Source: Phaeocystidibacter luteus (GTDB lineage: Bacteria > Bacteroidota > Bacteroidia > Flavobacteriales > Schleiferiaceae). Taken from it: a DNA stretch of 64,000 nt. The stretch lies in contig NZ_WBVO01000005.1 in the NCBI RefSeq assembly GCF_008933115.1, positions 124,001 through 188,000 of the forward strand, given 5' to 3'. The notes beneath the pieces are model-generated. The model was not told the origin of the DNA and did no database searches. It was given only the letters and a program-made list of their open reading frames with translations. Both the position numbers and the translations under genes were made by a program. Of the stretch, positions 14,786-23,707 are shown one piece after another; within the stretch, counting starts at the first letter, position 1, and every line of letters begins with the position of its first letter.

Positions 14786-16159
14786 TCAGGGCCGTGCCTC
14801 GTACTTATCCAGCAAGTAAAGCATCGCCGCCATCGAAGCACTTCCAAGCTCCAAAGCCCGTGCATTAATCACCTCAAAAGTGTCTGTTGGTGCATGGTGA
14901 TAATCGAAATACCGTTGACCATCCGCACGATAGCCAAGAAGAATGGCGTCGTCGTTTCGAAGTTGACCCACATCTGCGCCTGACCAGCCCACAGAATATT
15001 CACGTAACCCATATGGCTCAAGGAACCACTTGAAAGATTCAACCACCGAAACGCCGGATGGAAGGGATTGAATACTGAATCCTCTCGGAACGTCACCACC
15101 GCCATCGCTTTCAATTCCAATGACATGCTTGTGTCCAAGTAGTTGAGCCTGACGGGCATATTCGCGGGCGCCATCGAGTCCAAACTCTTCGTTCATGAAA
15201 AGCACAACTCTATGCGTACGCTTCGGTTGGTAGCCTGATTTCATCATAAGATACAGGGCTTCCATACTTTGCACAGAACCCGCTCCATCGTCTTGTGCTC
15301 CTTCCGCCAAATCCCACGAGTCTAGATGTCCACCAACTACAGCATATTCGTCGGGGTATTCACTACCCACAAACTCTGCAATTACATTATAAGATGTGGT
15401 TGAATCATGCCATTCACAGGTCATTTTCATGTAAAGCTCTAATTCCGGATTCTCAGCGAGCAACGCTTGAAGATCGTCGGCGCTCTGATAGCCCAATGCC
15501 GCTGCTGGAATTTTGTTTGGAGCATCTCTGTACGACATGCTCCCAGTGTGAGGGGCATCGTCTTTCTTAGTGGTAACCGAGCGGATAACAACTGCCACAG
15601 CACCGTACTCGCTCGCCTTTGCGGCGCCGATATGTCGCTTTGCTACCGCTTCGCCATAAGCTGCACCAGTGCTTATGTAAGTCTGACGCATTGGCGCGCT
15701 GAAGAAGACGATTTTTCCTTCGATTTGATCCCGGCCAAAGCTTTCTAAATCATCCACATCCGGAATCTCGATTACCTTGGCAATCAAGCCGCCTTCTGGA
15801 GTTGCAACACTCCCACCGAGAGCGCAAGAAGTGAACTCTAAATCAGTATCCGAAAGTTGCACAGAACACTCGCCTCTTTCCCAATGAGGTACTTTTACCT
15901 CTTGAAGAAAAACTCTATCAAATCCCAAGGTGTCGAGGGTTTCCTGTGCCCACTCGACCGCTTTATCTGCTCCTTCTGTTCCGGCTAAACGCGGACCAAT
16001 TTCCTTGCACAATTCTTCAAGCCACCCATAGGCATGTCGCTCTTCGAGGGCCATGTCATAAAATGAGCGAATTGCTGCCTCATCAGCAGTCGTGTCCATT
16101 TGCGCAAAAGCAATTGAAGGCAGAGCAAGGAGGGCAAGAAGTGCTTTTTTCATCATCAA
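14786..16159 (-). CDS. Secreted M28-family zinc aminopeptidase/carboxypeptidase
   Basis: A 457-residue exported metallopeptidase with a signal peptide (MKKALLALLALPSIAFAQ). It resembles carboxypeptidase Q/plasma glutamate carboxypeptidase of family M28. Two-zinc ligands and catalytic residues are visible: GGHLDSWDLAEGAQDDGAG (His and bridging Asp, about residues 275-293), LFMNEEFGLDG (catalytic Glu pair near 323), GIESDGGG (Asp near 348) and the final His in YFDYHHAPTDTFE near 430. The N-terminal 100-240 includes a PA-like inserted domain. Complete length. The next gene upstream, DUF819, ends 2 bases before this gene's start, so they form an operon; the membrane protein may import products of this peptidase, but that is inference. 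Confidence 0.9.
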   Translation of the reverse strand: MMMKKALLALLALPSIAFAQMDTTADEAAIRSFYDMALEERHAYGWLEELCKEIGPRLAGTEGADKAVEWAQETLDTLGFDRVFLQEVKVPHWERGECSVQLSDTDLEFTSCALGGSVATPEGGLIAKVIEIPDVDDLESFGRDQIEGKIVFFSAPMRQTYISTGAAYGEAVAKRHIGAAKASEYGAVAVVIRSVTTKKDDAPHTGSMSYRDAPNKIPAAALGYQSADDLQALLAENPELELYMKMTCEWHDSTTSYNVIAEFVGSEYPDEYAVVGGHLDSWDLAEGAQDDGAGSVQSMEALYLMMKSGYQPKRTHRVVLFMNEEFGLDGAREYARQAQLLGHKHVIGIESDGGGDVPRGFSIQSLPSGVSVVESFKWFLEPYGLREYSVGWSGADVGQLRNDDAILLGYRADGQRYFDYHHAPTDTFEVINARALELGSASMAAMLYLLDKYEARP

Positions 16160-16161
16160 AA

Positions 16162-17571
16162 TTACATTGCTATGATTCGCATAAGGTTACCGCAAATGAT
16201 GGCTCCATAAGTGCCCAGAGCATATCCTAGAACCGCGAGCAAAACCCCAACAGGAGCTAGAGATGGGTGGAAAGCCGCAGCAACAACAGGCGCAGAGGCC
16301 GCACCACCCACATTTGCTTTCGAGCCAACCGCTAAGAAGAAGAATGGCGATTTGCTGAGTTTCGCGATTAGGAAGAGGAGCGCCACGTGGAAGGCCATCC
16401 AGATTAAGCCCACCAAGAACAGCCCTGGATTATCGAAGATTTCGAGGATGTTCATTTTCATACCAATGGTTGCCACGAGTACATAAATGAAAACGCTTCC
16501 AATCTTCGATGCGCCGGCGCCTTCCAAGTTTCTTGCCTTGGTAAAGCTCAACGCTAACCCTACCGTGGTAGCGATCACGATGAGCCAGAAGAAGCCACTG
16601 GATAAACTAAAATCACTCGCCCATTCAAAGGTTTCATCCATCCATGGAGCGATGGTATCCGCAGCTAAGTGAGATAAACCAACAGCACCAAACGCGAGCC
16701 CGAGAATGATAATGAGATCATTAAAAGTTGGAATCTTAGCGATTGAAAGTGAGAATTCGTGCATTTTGTCTTTGAGCGCTTCAACTCTGCTCGCGTCGGC
16801 CTTGAGCCATTTGTCGATAGACGCTGCACGACCCACACCGAGGAGGAGGAACATCATCCAGATCTCGGCAACGATTACGTCGACCGTAATCATAGCTCCG
16901 TAAAGCTTGGAAGAAATCAGACCCGTTTCTCCCGTTGCGGCATCAGTACCAAATACTTCGTACATGGCCGCCTGGTTTGCACCTCCACCAATCCAAGAAC
17001 CAGCGATGGTGGTCATGCCGCGCCAAACATTTCCCTCAACAATATCGGGGTTGATTGCATCAACAATGAGAAGGGCTATAGGGCCACCAATGACAATACC
17101 AATTGTGGCCGTAAAGAACATGATGAGTGCCTTTGGCCCTAGGCGGAAAACCTCTTTCAGACTTATACTCAATGTGAGCAACACCAAACTTGCTGGAAGC
17201 AAATAGCGCGAAGCCATGAAGTATAGCTGTGACTTTCCTATGAATGGCTTTACGAGCGCTTCGGTGCCTTCATTTTCGGCAACAAATTCTTTGAGCTGAC
17301 CAATTTTGGTGATTCCAGATACATTGAAACCGTTAGCTGTAAGCGCCGCCAGTGCCACATCGAAATCGATCCACCCTGGACTAACAAGGCCGGCGGTATT
17401 GAGTAACGAAGGGAGGAAGTAGCACAGCAAGAGTGCTGGGATGTACTTGAAAAACGATTTGAATTGTGGAAGCTGGGTCGCTTTAAATATGAGGGCTAGA
17501 ATGCCGATGAGCATCCCAAATACCACCGCATCATTCGTGATTAACGGCGTTTTCGAAACAACTACGTCCAT
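16162..17571 (-). CDS. DUF819 family multi-pass membrane protein (YjcL-like)
   Basis: A 469-residue inner-membrane protein with about 11-12 hydrophobic helices. The family hallmark GSWIGGGANQAAMYE (about residues 190-205) and its second-half counterpart SKANVGGAASAPVVAAAFH (about 420-438) resemble the inverted-repeat core of sodium-coupled transporters. No substrate is established for DUF819; gluconate/citrate-like carriers are distant structural analogues. Residues about 75-120 form an extra soluble loop (FNVSGITKIGQLKEFVAENE). It is followed after 2 bases by the M28 peptidase gene. Confidence 0.88.
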   Translation of the reverse strand: MDVVVSKTPLITNDAVVFGMLIGILALIFKATQLPQFKSFFKYIPALLLCYFLPSLLNTAGLVSPGWIDFDVALAALTANGFNVSGITKIGQLKEFVAENEGTEALVKPFIGKSQLYFMASRYLLPASLVLLTLSISLKEVFRLGPKALIMFFTATIGIVIGGPIALLIVDAINPDIVEGNVWRGMTTIAGSWIGGGANQAAMYEVFGTDAATGETGLISSKLYGAMITVDVIVAEIWMMFLLLGVGRAASIDKWLKADASRVEALKDKMHEFSLSIAKIPTFNDLIIILGLAFGAVGLSHLAADTIAPWMDETFEWASDFSLSSGFFWLIVIATTVGLALSFTKARNLEGAGASKIGSVFIYVLVATIGMKMNILEIFDNPGLFLVGLIWMAFHVALLFLIAKLSKSPFFFLAVGSKANVGGAASAPVVAAAFHPSLAPVGVLLAVLGYALGTYGAIICGNLMRIIAM

Positions 17572-17631
17572 AGAGTTGAAGTGTTAGGCTCGGCAAGATA
17601 AGAAACCTAAACACGTGTAAAAATGGCGTTG

Positions 17632-18402
17632 CTAGAGCTTGATGAGCATCGTGACGGCGATGATGACAATCATGACCGCGAAGGCCTTTTTCAATTGTGC
17701 TTGTGGTAGTTTACTCGCTACCCGTGACCCCAAATAAAGTCCAAACGCGCTTGCTGCCGTGAATAAAGCGATCAGCTTCCATTGTATTTCGACCAGACCA
17801 GTGAGCATATCGGTTCCAAAGCCCACCCCTGAGTTTACGGCGATAATGGCCAGAGACGTTCCAACTGCAACCGGCATGGATAGTCCTAATCCAAGAACGA
17901 GGACAGGAACAATGATGAATCCGCCACCCGCACCCACGAGGCCAGTTAGTATTCCGGTCAATACACCTTGTAAAACCAACACGGGCGCCGGACGATGTCC
18001 ATTGTTTGCAGACTTACGGCCTTTCCACATGGCGCGCGAAGCTGCGAGCATCAATATGGCGAACAAGGCAGTAATCACTTGGTCTCGATTCAACCCAAAT
18101 ACATCATTGGGGATGTGTGGAAGAATAACACTTCGGGCAACGGCGACCGCGAGTAGCATTGGCAACCCAAAAGACAATACGACCTTCCATCGCACATTTG
18201 ACTTGCGCTCAGCCCTGACGGTTCCGTAGAATGCTGTTGCGCCCACGATAAAAAGCGAGTAGGATGTGGCCTCGGTTGCAGGAATATGGAAGAGATACAT
18301 CAAAATAGGCATGGCGAGAATGCTGCCGCCGCTGCCCAGGCCTCCAAGTACGAATCCTGTGAAAACTGCCGCCAAATAAGCTAGGATGATTGTCCATTCC
18401 AT
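17632..18402 (-). CDS. TauE/SafE family sulfite/organosulfonate exporter-like membrane protein
   Basis: A 256-residue protein with seven to eight hydrophobic helices arranged as two repeats. The repeat signatures are GFVLGGLGSGGSILAMPIL (about 16-34) and GILTGLVGAGGGFIIVPVL (about 145-163), the Gly-rich motifs of TauE/SafE (DUF81) permeases. Members export sulfite, sulfoacetate or similar small anions; the substrate here is unknown. Length and both repeats are complete. A 16-base palindrome lies 47 bases upstream of the start. Confidence 0.88.
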   Translation of the reverse strand: MEWTIILAYLAAVFTGFVLGGLGSGGSILAMPILMYLFHIPATEATSYSLFIVGATAFYGTVRAERKSNVRWKVVLSFGLPMLLAVAVARSVILPHIPNDVFGLNRDQVITALFAILMLAASRAMWKGRKSANNGHRPAPVLVLQGVLTGILTGLVGAGGGFIIVPVLVLGLGLSMPVAVGTSLAIIAVNSGVGFGTDMLTGLVEIQWKLIALFTAASAFGLYLGSRVASKLPQAQLKKAFAVMIVIIAVTMLIKL

Positions 18403-18448
18403 GGCGCAAAGGTGAGAAACGCAGGAGGGGGGAAGTGTGACTAATATC

Positions 18449-18464
18449 TCATTTCATGAAATGA
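18449..18464. promoter_or_regulatory. 16-bp perfect palindrome upstream of the TauE/SafE gene
   Basis: TCATTTCATGAAATGA is a perfect 16-base palindrome 47 bases upstream of the TauE/SafE start and 13 bases after the end of the antitoxin pseudogene. It could be an operator or a weak terminator; no T-run follows on either strand. Confidence 0.35.
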
Positions 18465-18476
18465 AGTTGATACTCG

Positions 18477-18875
18477 TCACGCGAAGATACCATGTTCGAT
18501 GCGACCGATAAGGTCAATAACTAGTTCCTTGCCATAAGAACAAGACAATATATCAAGTGGTCTTTTGCCATTCAAATCAACGGACGGCGATTTCACCCAC
18601 ACATAGAACTTCGCTTTTGTTCCAAAAACTTCTATTCCGTAAAATGAAACTTCCGCTAGTTCCATTATTCTTTCGGATTCTACAGGGTTGGTTTTTCCAA
18701 CCGCATCACTCTCGATATGCCGTAGAGACTTCGCCGAAATGTTGAGAAATGAAGCCTACTCTTCCGAAGAAAAAGGTAGAATAGATTTGAGTTTGATGAA
18801 AGATTGAGCACTTATGCCTTTTTCGATCATGCAGATTAGCCTAAACCGGTCGGAGGAGAAAGATTCATAAGTCAT
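18477..18875 (-). pseudogene. MbcA/ParS/Xre-type antitoxin (DUF2384), broken by an in-frame TAG
   Basis: Read through one stop, the minus-strand frame from ATG 18875 gives a 132-residue antitoxin of the RES-Xre/MbcA type. The N-terminal half has the HTH-like part (EKGISAQSFIKLKSILPFSS, then FLNISAKSLRHIESDA) and the C-terminal half the toxin-binding part (EVFGTKAKFYVWVKSP, LNGKRPLDIL, IGRIEHGIFA). A TAG at 18758-18756 stands where the family has Trp (SSEE-W-A), a one-base TGG to TAG change. Both halves are in the same frame with no indel. No RES-domain toxin gene is adjacent, so this looks like the remnant of a lost module. The frame is also open back to the mutS2 stop. Confidence 0.82.
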
Positions 18876-18977
18876 GGGAGATTCTACAATTCCTATGGAG
18901 TTGCAAATCTCAGCTAGTAAAGGGTTTGGTTTTTCCAGTATAGCGAGAGGATTGTCTAATAAAAATAAACAATCGCC

Positions 18978-21086
18978 CTACATCTTCCTATTCGCCAAAA
19001 TGAATTTGTCCCGCTCCGTAGTAGTGGTAATGCCGTTGTCGTACGCGATGACGTATTTGTCCTTCTTGATTTCGACTATCTGACCCGACTGACGAGCATT
19101 GATGAGCTTGACCTTATCGCCAACTTTGACTTCCTCGGAAGTCAGTCTTTTAAGTCGAGCTTTCTTTTGTTTCTGAGCCTTAGATAGGCGCTTTTTCTCC
19201 ACCTTCTGGACCTCCCCACTGCGGTCGCTCAACATTTGTTGGAAGCGATCCATAACGGCTTTGCGCATTTGACGATTCGTCGCTTTGTTCCAGCTCTTAA
19301 CCAGCCCCTCAAAACGTTTGCCCCACATGAGCTGTTCGTTTTGATCTGCATTGGTCTGACTTTGCTTCTGAATCTTGTCTTCGAGCTTTTTGATTTGGGC
19401 ACCTTGACGCGCCTTCATGTTTTCGAGCTCTTCTAATCGGCGACTGGTTTCTTCGCGTTCTTGTCCAAGCGCATGACGTTCCTTCTGAAGTTCAACAAGC
19501 AGCTCATCGAGTGCACGGGTTCCTTCTTTCAAGCGCTTTCTCGCCGAGGTGATGAGACCTTTGGGAATTCCCGCACGTTCGGCCACTTCAAAAGTGTATG
19601 AACTTCCCGGTTGTCCTACTTGAAGGAGGTATTCAGGCTCAAGTGTATTACCATTGAAAAGCATAGACCCATTTACTACACCCGGTAAAGAAGCAGCCAA
19701 AGACTTGATGCTGTTGTAGTGGGTTGTCGCAATGCCATAAGCCTTTTTACGGTTAAGAGACTTGAGGAAAACTTGCGCAAGTACGGCACCAAGGTCTGGA
19801 TCGGAGCCCGACCCAAATTCATCTATCAAAAAGAGCGTTTCTGTGTCGGAGGTCTTGAGGAACTCCTTCATCTTCTCGAGTTTCGAACTGTAGGTGCTCA
19901 GCTCGTTTTCAATGCTCTGACTATCACCAATATCAGCAAGGATTTTGTTGATGATTGGAAAAGACGACGAAGGGTGAACCGGAAGCAATAGTCCACTCTG
20001 AAGCATGAGTTGGAAGAGCCCGACCGTTTTCAAAGTAATCGACTTTCCTCCAGCGTTTGGACCAGAAATCACCACGATTCTTTGATCTGGGTCAAGATTG
20101 ATGTCGAGGGGCACGACAGACCTGTTCTTCGTCTTGTGGAAATGACGTAGGACGGGATTGATACCCTTCGTGATTTCCCAAACGCCTTCGTTGTTAATGC
20201 TTGGAAGGCAGGCGTCTTCGGCAAGTGCATAACGCGCTTTAGCATGGATGAAGTCGATTTCAGCCATGATGCGCGAGAATGCCTTCAACTCATCTTGATG
20301 GAGAGCGAGGAGTTGGGTTAACTCTCGTAGAATTCTTCGGATTTCGCGTTTCTCGTCATCCACCAACATTGCAACTTCGTTGTTGATTTCGACGCATTCG
20401 CCTGGTTCGATGAAAACGAGACTGTGTTTATTCGAGGCCCCGTGCAATAAGCCATTAACTCGGCCCTTAAAACCGGCCTGAATTCCCATGGTTCTTCTGT
20501 CGTCGTGCACCCCTTCCCGCACATCGCCCAGTAAGCCAAGGCTTTCATACTTTCTGACCGCTTTGTAAAACAGTCGGTCTGCCGAGGTTCGCTTTCTGGA
20601 AAGCTGTGTGCGAATCTTCGACAAGTCTGACGAAGCGTTTGACTTCACAACACCATTTCGTTCTAGAACCTTGTCTATGGCCGCAGGGATCTCCAGGTTT
20701 GGCGGAAAGTTTCGAAACCGAAGTGCTACCGTGGGCAGGTATTCAAGATGTGTTTCGCAGAACTTTTGAAGTCGGTTATAAGATTCTACGAGCAGTTTTA
20801 CATCGAGAAACTGTTCTGGCTCAAGAACGGCGTTTTTGATTCTCAGCATCGACAAGGCTGAGGTAAGGTCTGCCGCAGCGAGCGCTGGCACCGAGCGTTC
20901 TGATTGGTAGATGGAGAGGATTTCGTTTACCTCTGTGAGCGCCTCTTCGATCTCGCGTTGATCCGAAGATGGAAGCAGGTGCTCGAGTTTATCTCGGCCA
21001 ACATTGGTCACGGCGTATTTTGAAACTGCCGACCTCACGTCGGTAAATTCCAAATGTTCGATGATATCGCTCGGGTAAATGATCAC
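18978..21086 (-). CDS. mutS2: MutS2-family DNA-binding ATPase without Smr domain
   Basis: A 702-residue MutS2 homologue. The clamp/lever region spans about 1-310, and the ABC-type ATPase follows with Walker A GPNAGGKS (near 342), signature region ELSTYSSKLEKM and Walker B TLFLIDEFGSGSDPD (near 415). Residues about 520-640 are a long charged coiled coil, and the tail has a KOW-like segment (KVGDKVKLINARQSGQIVEI). The C-terminal Smr nuclease domain of Bacillus-type MutS2 is absent, as I believe is common in Flavobacteriia, so suppression of recombination or ribosome rescue by cleavage should not be assumed. TACCTTTG lies 5 bases upstream of the start, predicting a leaderless message. Confidence 0.92.
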   Translation of the reverse strand: MIIYPSDIIEHLEFTDVRSAVSKYAVTNVGRDKLEHLLPSSDQREIEEALTEVNEILSIYQSERSVPALAAADLTSALSMLRIKNAVLEPEQFLDVKLLVESYNRLQKFCETHLEYLPTVALRFRNFPPNLEIPAAIDKVLERNGVVKSNASSDLSKIRTQLSRKRTSADRLFYKAVRKYESLGLLGDVREGVHDDRRTMGIQAGFKGRVNGLLHGASNKHSLVFIEPGECVEINNEVAMLVDDEKREIRRILRELTQLLALHQDELKAFSRIMAEIDFIHAKARYALAEDACLPSINNEGVWEITKGINPVLRHFHKTKNRSVVPLDINLDPDQRIVVISGPNAGGKSITLKTVGLFQLMLQSGLLLPVHPSSSFPIINKILADIGDSQSIENELSTYSSKLEKMKEFLKTSDTETLFLIDEFGSGSDPDLGAVLAQVFLKSLNRKKAYGIATTHYNSIKSLAASLPGVVNGSMLFNGNTLEPEYLLQVGQPGSSYTFEVAERAGIPKGLITSARKRLKEGTRALDELLVELQKERHALGQEREETSRRLEELENMKARQGAQIKKLEDKIQKQSQTNADQNEQLMWGKRFEGLVKSWNKATNRQMRKAVMDRFQQMLSDRSGEVQKVEKKRLSKAQKQKKARLKRLTSEEVKVGDKVKLINARQSGQIVEIKKDKYVIAYDNGITTTTERDKFILANRKM

Positions 21087-21090
21087 AGCT

Positions 21091-21098
21091 CAAAGGTA
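21091..21098 (-). promoter_or_regulatory. -7 promoter element (TACCTTTG) for mutS2
   Basis: TACCTTTG on the minus strand ends 4 bases before the mutS2 ATG. If transcription starts about 7 bases downstream, the mRNA would start at or inside the first codons, so either translation is leaderless or the start codon lies a little later. Confidence 0.5.
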
Positions 21099-21123
21099 AA
21101 CAGACTCAGCAAGGCCGTGTTCA

Positions 21124-21849
21124 TCAATCGAGTTGAAATTCAACAACAAAAGCGGGTTTATCATCTTCACGAATACCGATGCACACGCAACGGCCACCTT
21201 CAAGGGATGTTTTTAGCGTGAGATTCTGACCTTCACGAACTTCCTTTAAGTAGTTGACCGTCCAGCCGGTGGTGTGTTTACGGTGGTCGCCAGCTAACTC
21301 CGACCAAGCCCAATCGAGGTAGCGCGCGTTGTTCACATGCCCAATTTCATCTAAGTCGGTGTATATAGGAGAGATTTTGCGTTCGCAATGGAAGGAAGTC
21401 GGGATTGATATTCGCTTAGCGGGCACTTCAATGGCGTGAATACCACGGCGCTCCATAAACAAATCGGAGAGGCCGCTAACAGAAGTTGGCCTACCTGTTT
21501 GAGCATCGAGCAAGGCCCATGAACTCGTGGCGCGAAGGACTTCTGATTCACCAATGCGCGCAACGTAATCTCTGAGTGCAAAAATGCCGTGCGTTCCTTT
21601 TGGCCATGTTTGTACAGATAGGCTTTCGGCATGTTTCGGCCGAGCAACTAAATCGACTTGAATAGAGGAAAGAACCCAGTATTTTTGCTTTTCGTGAAGC
21701 GTTTCAACACCCCAACCAAGTTCGTGTGCATGAGCTCTCGCCGCCTCTTGAAGGGCATTCGCGAGTGCCGAAGGTTTAGCGCGCTTGTCTGCTCCGATAT
21801 CCACACTTGAGAGCGAATATGTTGAAATGTGAACGCTTTCTTCTTTCAT
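21124..21849 (-). CDS. Acyl-ACP thioesterase
   Basis: A 241-residue double-hotdog thioesterase of the FatA/bacterial acyl-ACP type, releasing free fatty acids from acyl carrier protein in the cytosol. The first hotdog has SALANALQEAARAHAHELGW and VLSSIQVDLVARPKHAESL (joined parts near residues 25-80). The second has the active-site segment TDLDEIGHVNNARYLDWAWS (about 165-184), with the Asp-Asn-His positions expected. Length is about that of bacterial members. Single gene, 38 bases upstream of mutS2 on the same strand; co-transcription is possible. Chain-length preference cannot be inferred. Confidence 0.87.
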   Translation of the reverse strand: MKEESVHISTYSLSSVDIGADKRAKPSALANALQEAARAHAHELGWGVETLHEKQKYWVLSSIQVDLVARPKHAESLSVQTWPKGTHGIFALRDYVARIGESEVLRATSSWALLDAQTGRPTSVSGLSDLFMERRGIHAIEVPAKRISIPTSFHCERKISPIYTDLDEIGHVNNARYLDWAWSELAGDHRKHTTGWTVNYLKEVREGQNLTLKTSLEGGRCVCIGIREDDKPAFVVEFQLD

Positions 21850-21898
21850 TTTAGAAATGCATTAGTCGTTTGGGCAAATATCGTATCTTCCCTATTCA

Positions 21899-23671
21899 AT
21901 GAAACTGATAGACTGGGTAGTTGGGGCAAATGATAAGTACACTGTCAATCAGCGAATACTGAATGCAGTAATCTTCTTTACAGCATTCTTCGTTTTGTAT
22001 TCGTTTATTGGCGGGATGGTACTTGGGCAACCTTGGACGATTCAAGGGCCAATACTTTTCATTATTGCTGTCTTCGTTTTAATCTATTACTTCGCTAAAA
22101 AGCGCAAGTACCCGAAGTTAATTCGGCCGGTTTACATCACCTTCGGTCTCCTCAGTATTTGTCTTTATTATTTCTTTTTGAACGGAATCAAAGGAGAAAT
22201 TCCATTGTATTTCGTGATGGGATCGGTGCTCTCCATTACCGTAGTAAAGCGCAGGTATTACGTATTTGTCACAGGCGTATGGATTGTTTCCTTCTTGATT
22301 TGTTATCAGCTTGAGAGATCTTTCGAGGGCATAGTCACAACGGATGCGGCAAACGCCGTGCGTGGAACTGAACACGTCATTGCCACCACGGGAATCATTG
22401 CTTTGGTTGCCGCCATGCTTGTTCTCTTCAAGAATCTTTTTGAAAATGAGCGACGCCATTTACGTGAAGTGAATTCTGAGCTGGAGACATTGGCGAAGGA
22501 GCTCAACCTTGCTAAAGTGGAGGCTGAGAGAGCCAACAAGGCGAAGTCGGAATTCCTCAGCACCATGTCTCACGAGATTCGCACTCCGCTGAATGCAGTG
22601 ATTGGAATGAGTTACATTCTATTGCAAGAGAAGCCGAGGCCGGATCAAATGGACAACATGAAGATCCTCAAGTTCTCCGCTGAGAATCTCTTGTCGTTAA
22701 TCAATGACGTTCTCGATTACAATAAAATCGAAGCTGGAAAGCTTGTGTTGGAAGACGCGCCGTTTAACATGAGCGATTTGCTCGACAGTGTGATGTCGGG
22801 CTTCCACATGAAAGCGGAGGAGAAGGGCATCGAACTCGTTTTAGAGAAACCGGAGGCCAGTCATTCGCACAACGTCAAAGGGGATTCTACCAGATTGACA
22901 CAAGTCCTTAACAACCTTGTAAGCAACGCTGTGAAGTTTACTGAAAAGGGTCACGTGCGCCTTTTGGTAGACTATGAAATGGTCAATGATGATGAGGTTT
23001 CAGCTCGCTTTACGGTGCAGGATTCAGGAATAGGAATTCCGGAAGACCTGAAGGATAAAATCTTTGACAGCTTCATGCAGGCGCACCCGGGCATTGCTAG
23101 AAAGTACGGTGGCACCGGACTAGGACTTGCTATTTCTCGAGAACTAGTTAGGCTGATGGGAGGAGATTTGGTCTTGAACAGCGTGGTTGGCCAGGGTTCA
23201 ATTTTCACTTTTGAATTACCTCTGCCGATACACGGAAAACGACTTGAAGCGCTTGACCTCGATTCGGAAGACGGAGACTCGCCACTTACAGGAGTTGATA
23301 TTCTCGTAGCTGAAGATAATGCCGTGAACGCCCTAGTTGCTCGAAAATTCTTGTCGGGTTGGGGCGCAAGTGTGGAGATAGCCAAGAATGGCAAAGAGGC
23401 TGTCCAGCGTTGGGAAGAAGGTGACTTCGACCTCATTTTAATGGACCTTCGAATGCCAGAAATGGACGGCATTGAAGCGACCAGAGAAATTCGTGGGAAG
23501 CAGTCCTTGAAGTCGGATGTGCCAATTCTAGCGCTTACTGCATCGGCCATGTTGGAGGAGCAGAATGAGATCTTCAAAGTTGGAATGAACGAATACATAA
23601 GCAAGCCGTTCAACCCAGGAGAGCTACTCGCTAAAATCAAAAAGGCTTCCATGAAAAAAGGCGTGAATTAA
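21899..23671 (+). CDS. Hybrid sensor histidine kinase/response regulator
   Basis: A 590-residue membrane kinase. Residues about 15-185 hold six hydrophobic helices with almost no periplasmic loop, so it probably senses within the membrane. A coiled coil (about 185-220) leads to HisKA with phospho-His 225 ([11 protein letters not shown]). The HATPase has the N box ([14 protein letters not shown]), G1 (DSGIGIP) and G2 ([10 protein letters not shown]). A C-terminal receiver domain starts near 465 ([15 protein letters not shown]) with phospho-acceptor Asp 516 in [11 protein letters not shown]. There is no Hpt domain or output domain in the protein, so a partner protein elsewhere is needed. Divergent from the thioesterase, convergent with lysS. 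Confidence 0.95.
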   Translation: MKLIDWVVGANDKYTVNQRILNAVIFFTAFFVLYSFIGGMVLGQPWTIQGPILFIIAVFVLIYYFAKKRKYPKLIRPVYITFGLLSICLYYFFLNGIKGEIPLYFVMGSVLSITVVKRRYYVFVTGVWIVSFLICYQLERSFEGIVTTDAANAVRGTEHVIATTGIIALVAAMLVLFKNLFENERRHLREVNSELETLAKELNLAKVEAERANKAKSEFLSTMSHEIRTPLNAVIGMSYILLQEKPRPDQMDNMKILKFSAENLLSLINDVLDYNKIEAGKLVLEDAPFNMSDLLDSVMSGFHMKAEEKGIELVLEKPEASHSHNVKGDSTRLTQVLNNLVSNAVKFTEKGHVRLLVDYEMVNDDEVSARFTVQDSGIGIPEDLKDKIFDSFMQAHPGIARKYGGTGLGLAISRELVRLMGGDLVLNSVVGQGSIFTFELPLPIHGKRLEALDLDSEDGDSPLTGVDILVAEDNAVNALVARKFLSGWGASVEIAKNGKEAVQRWEEGDFDLILMDLRMPEMDGIEATREIRGKQSLKSDVPILALTASAMLEEQNEIFKVGMNEYISKPFNPGELLAKIKKASMKKGVN

Positions 23672-23690
23672 ATCCACGCCTTGTCTTTTG
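23654..23690. terminator. Bidirectional terminator between the hybrid kinase and lysS
   Basis: AAGGCGTG (23658-23665) pairs with CACGCCTT (23675-23682). On the plus strand TTGTCTTTT follows; on the minus strand TTTTTT follows. The left arm overlaps the last codons of the kinase gene. Confidence 0.8.
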
Positions 23691-23707
23691 TCTAATGTCA
23701 GAACAAC

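Noticed and set aside
22972-23652. Minus-strand frame of 226 codons opposite the hybrid kinase
   Set aside because: Antisense shadow with Ser/Pro-rich composition; the plus strand carries clear HATPase and receiver motifs.
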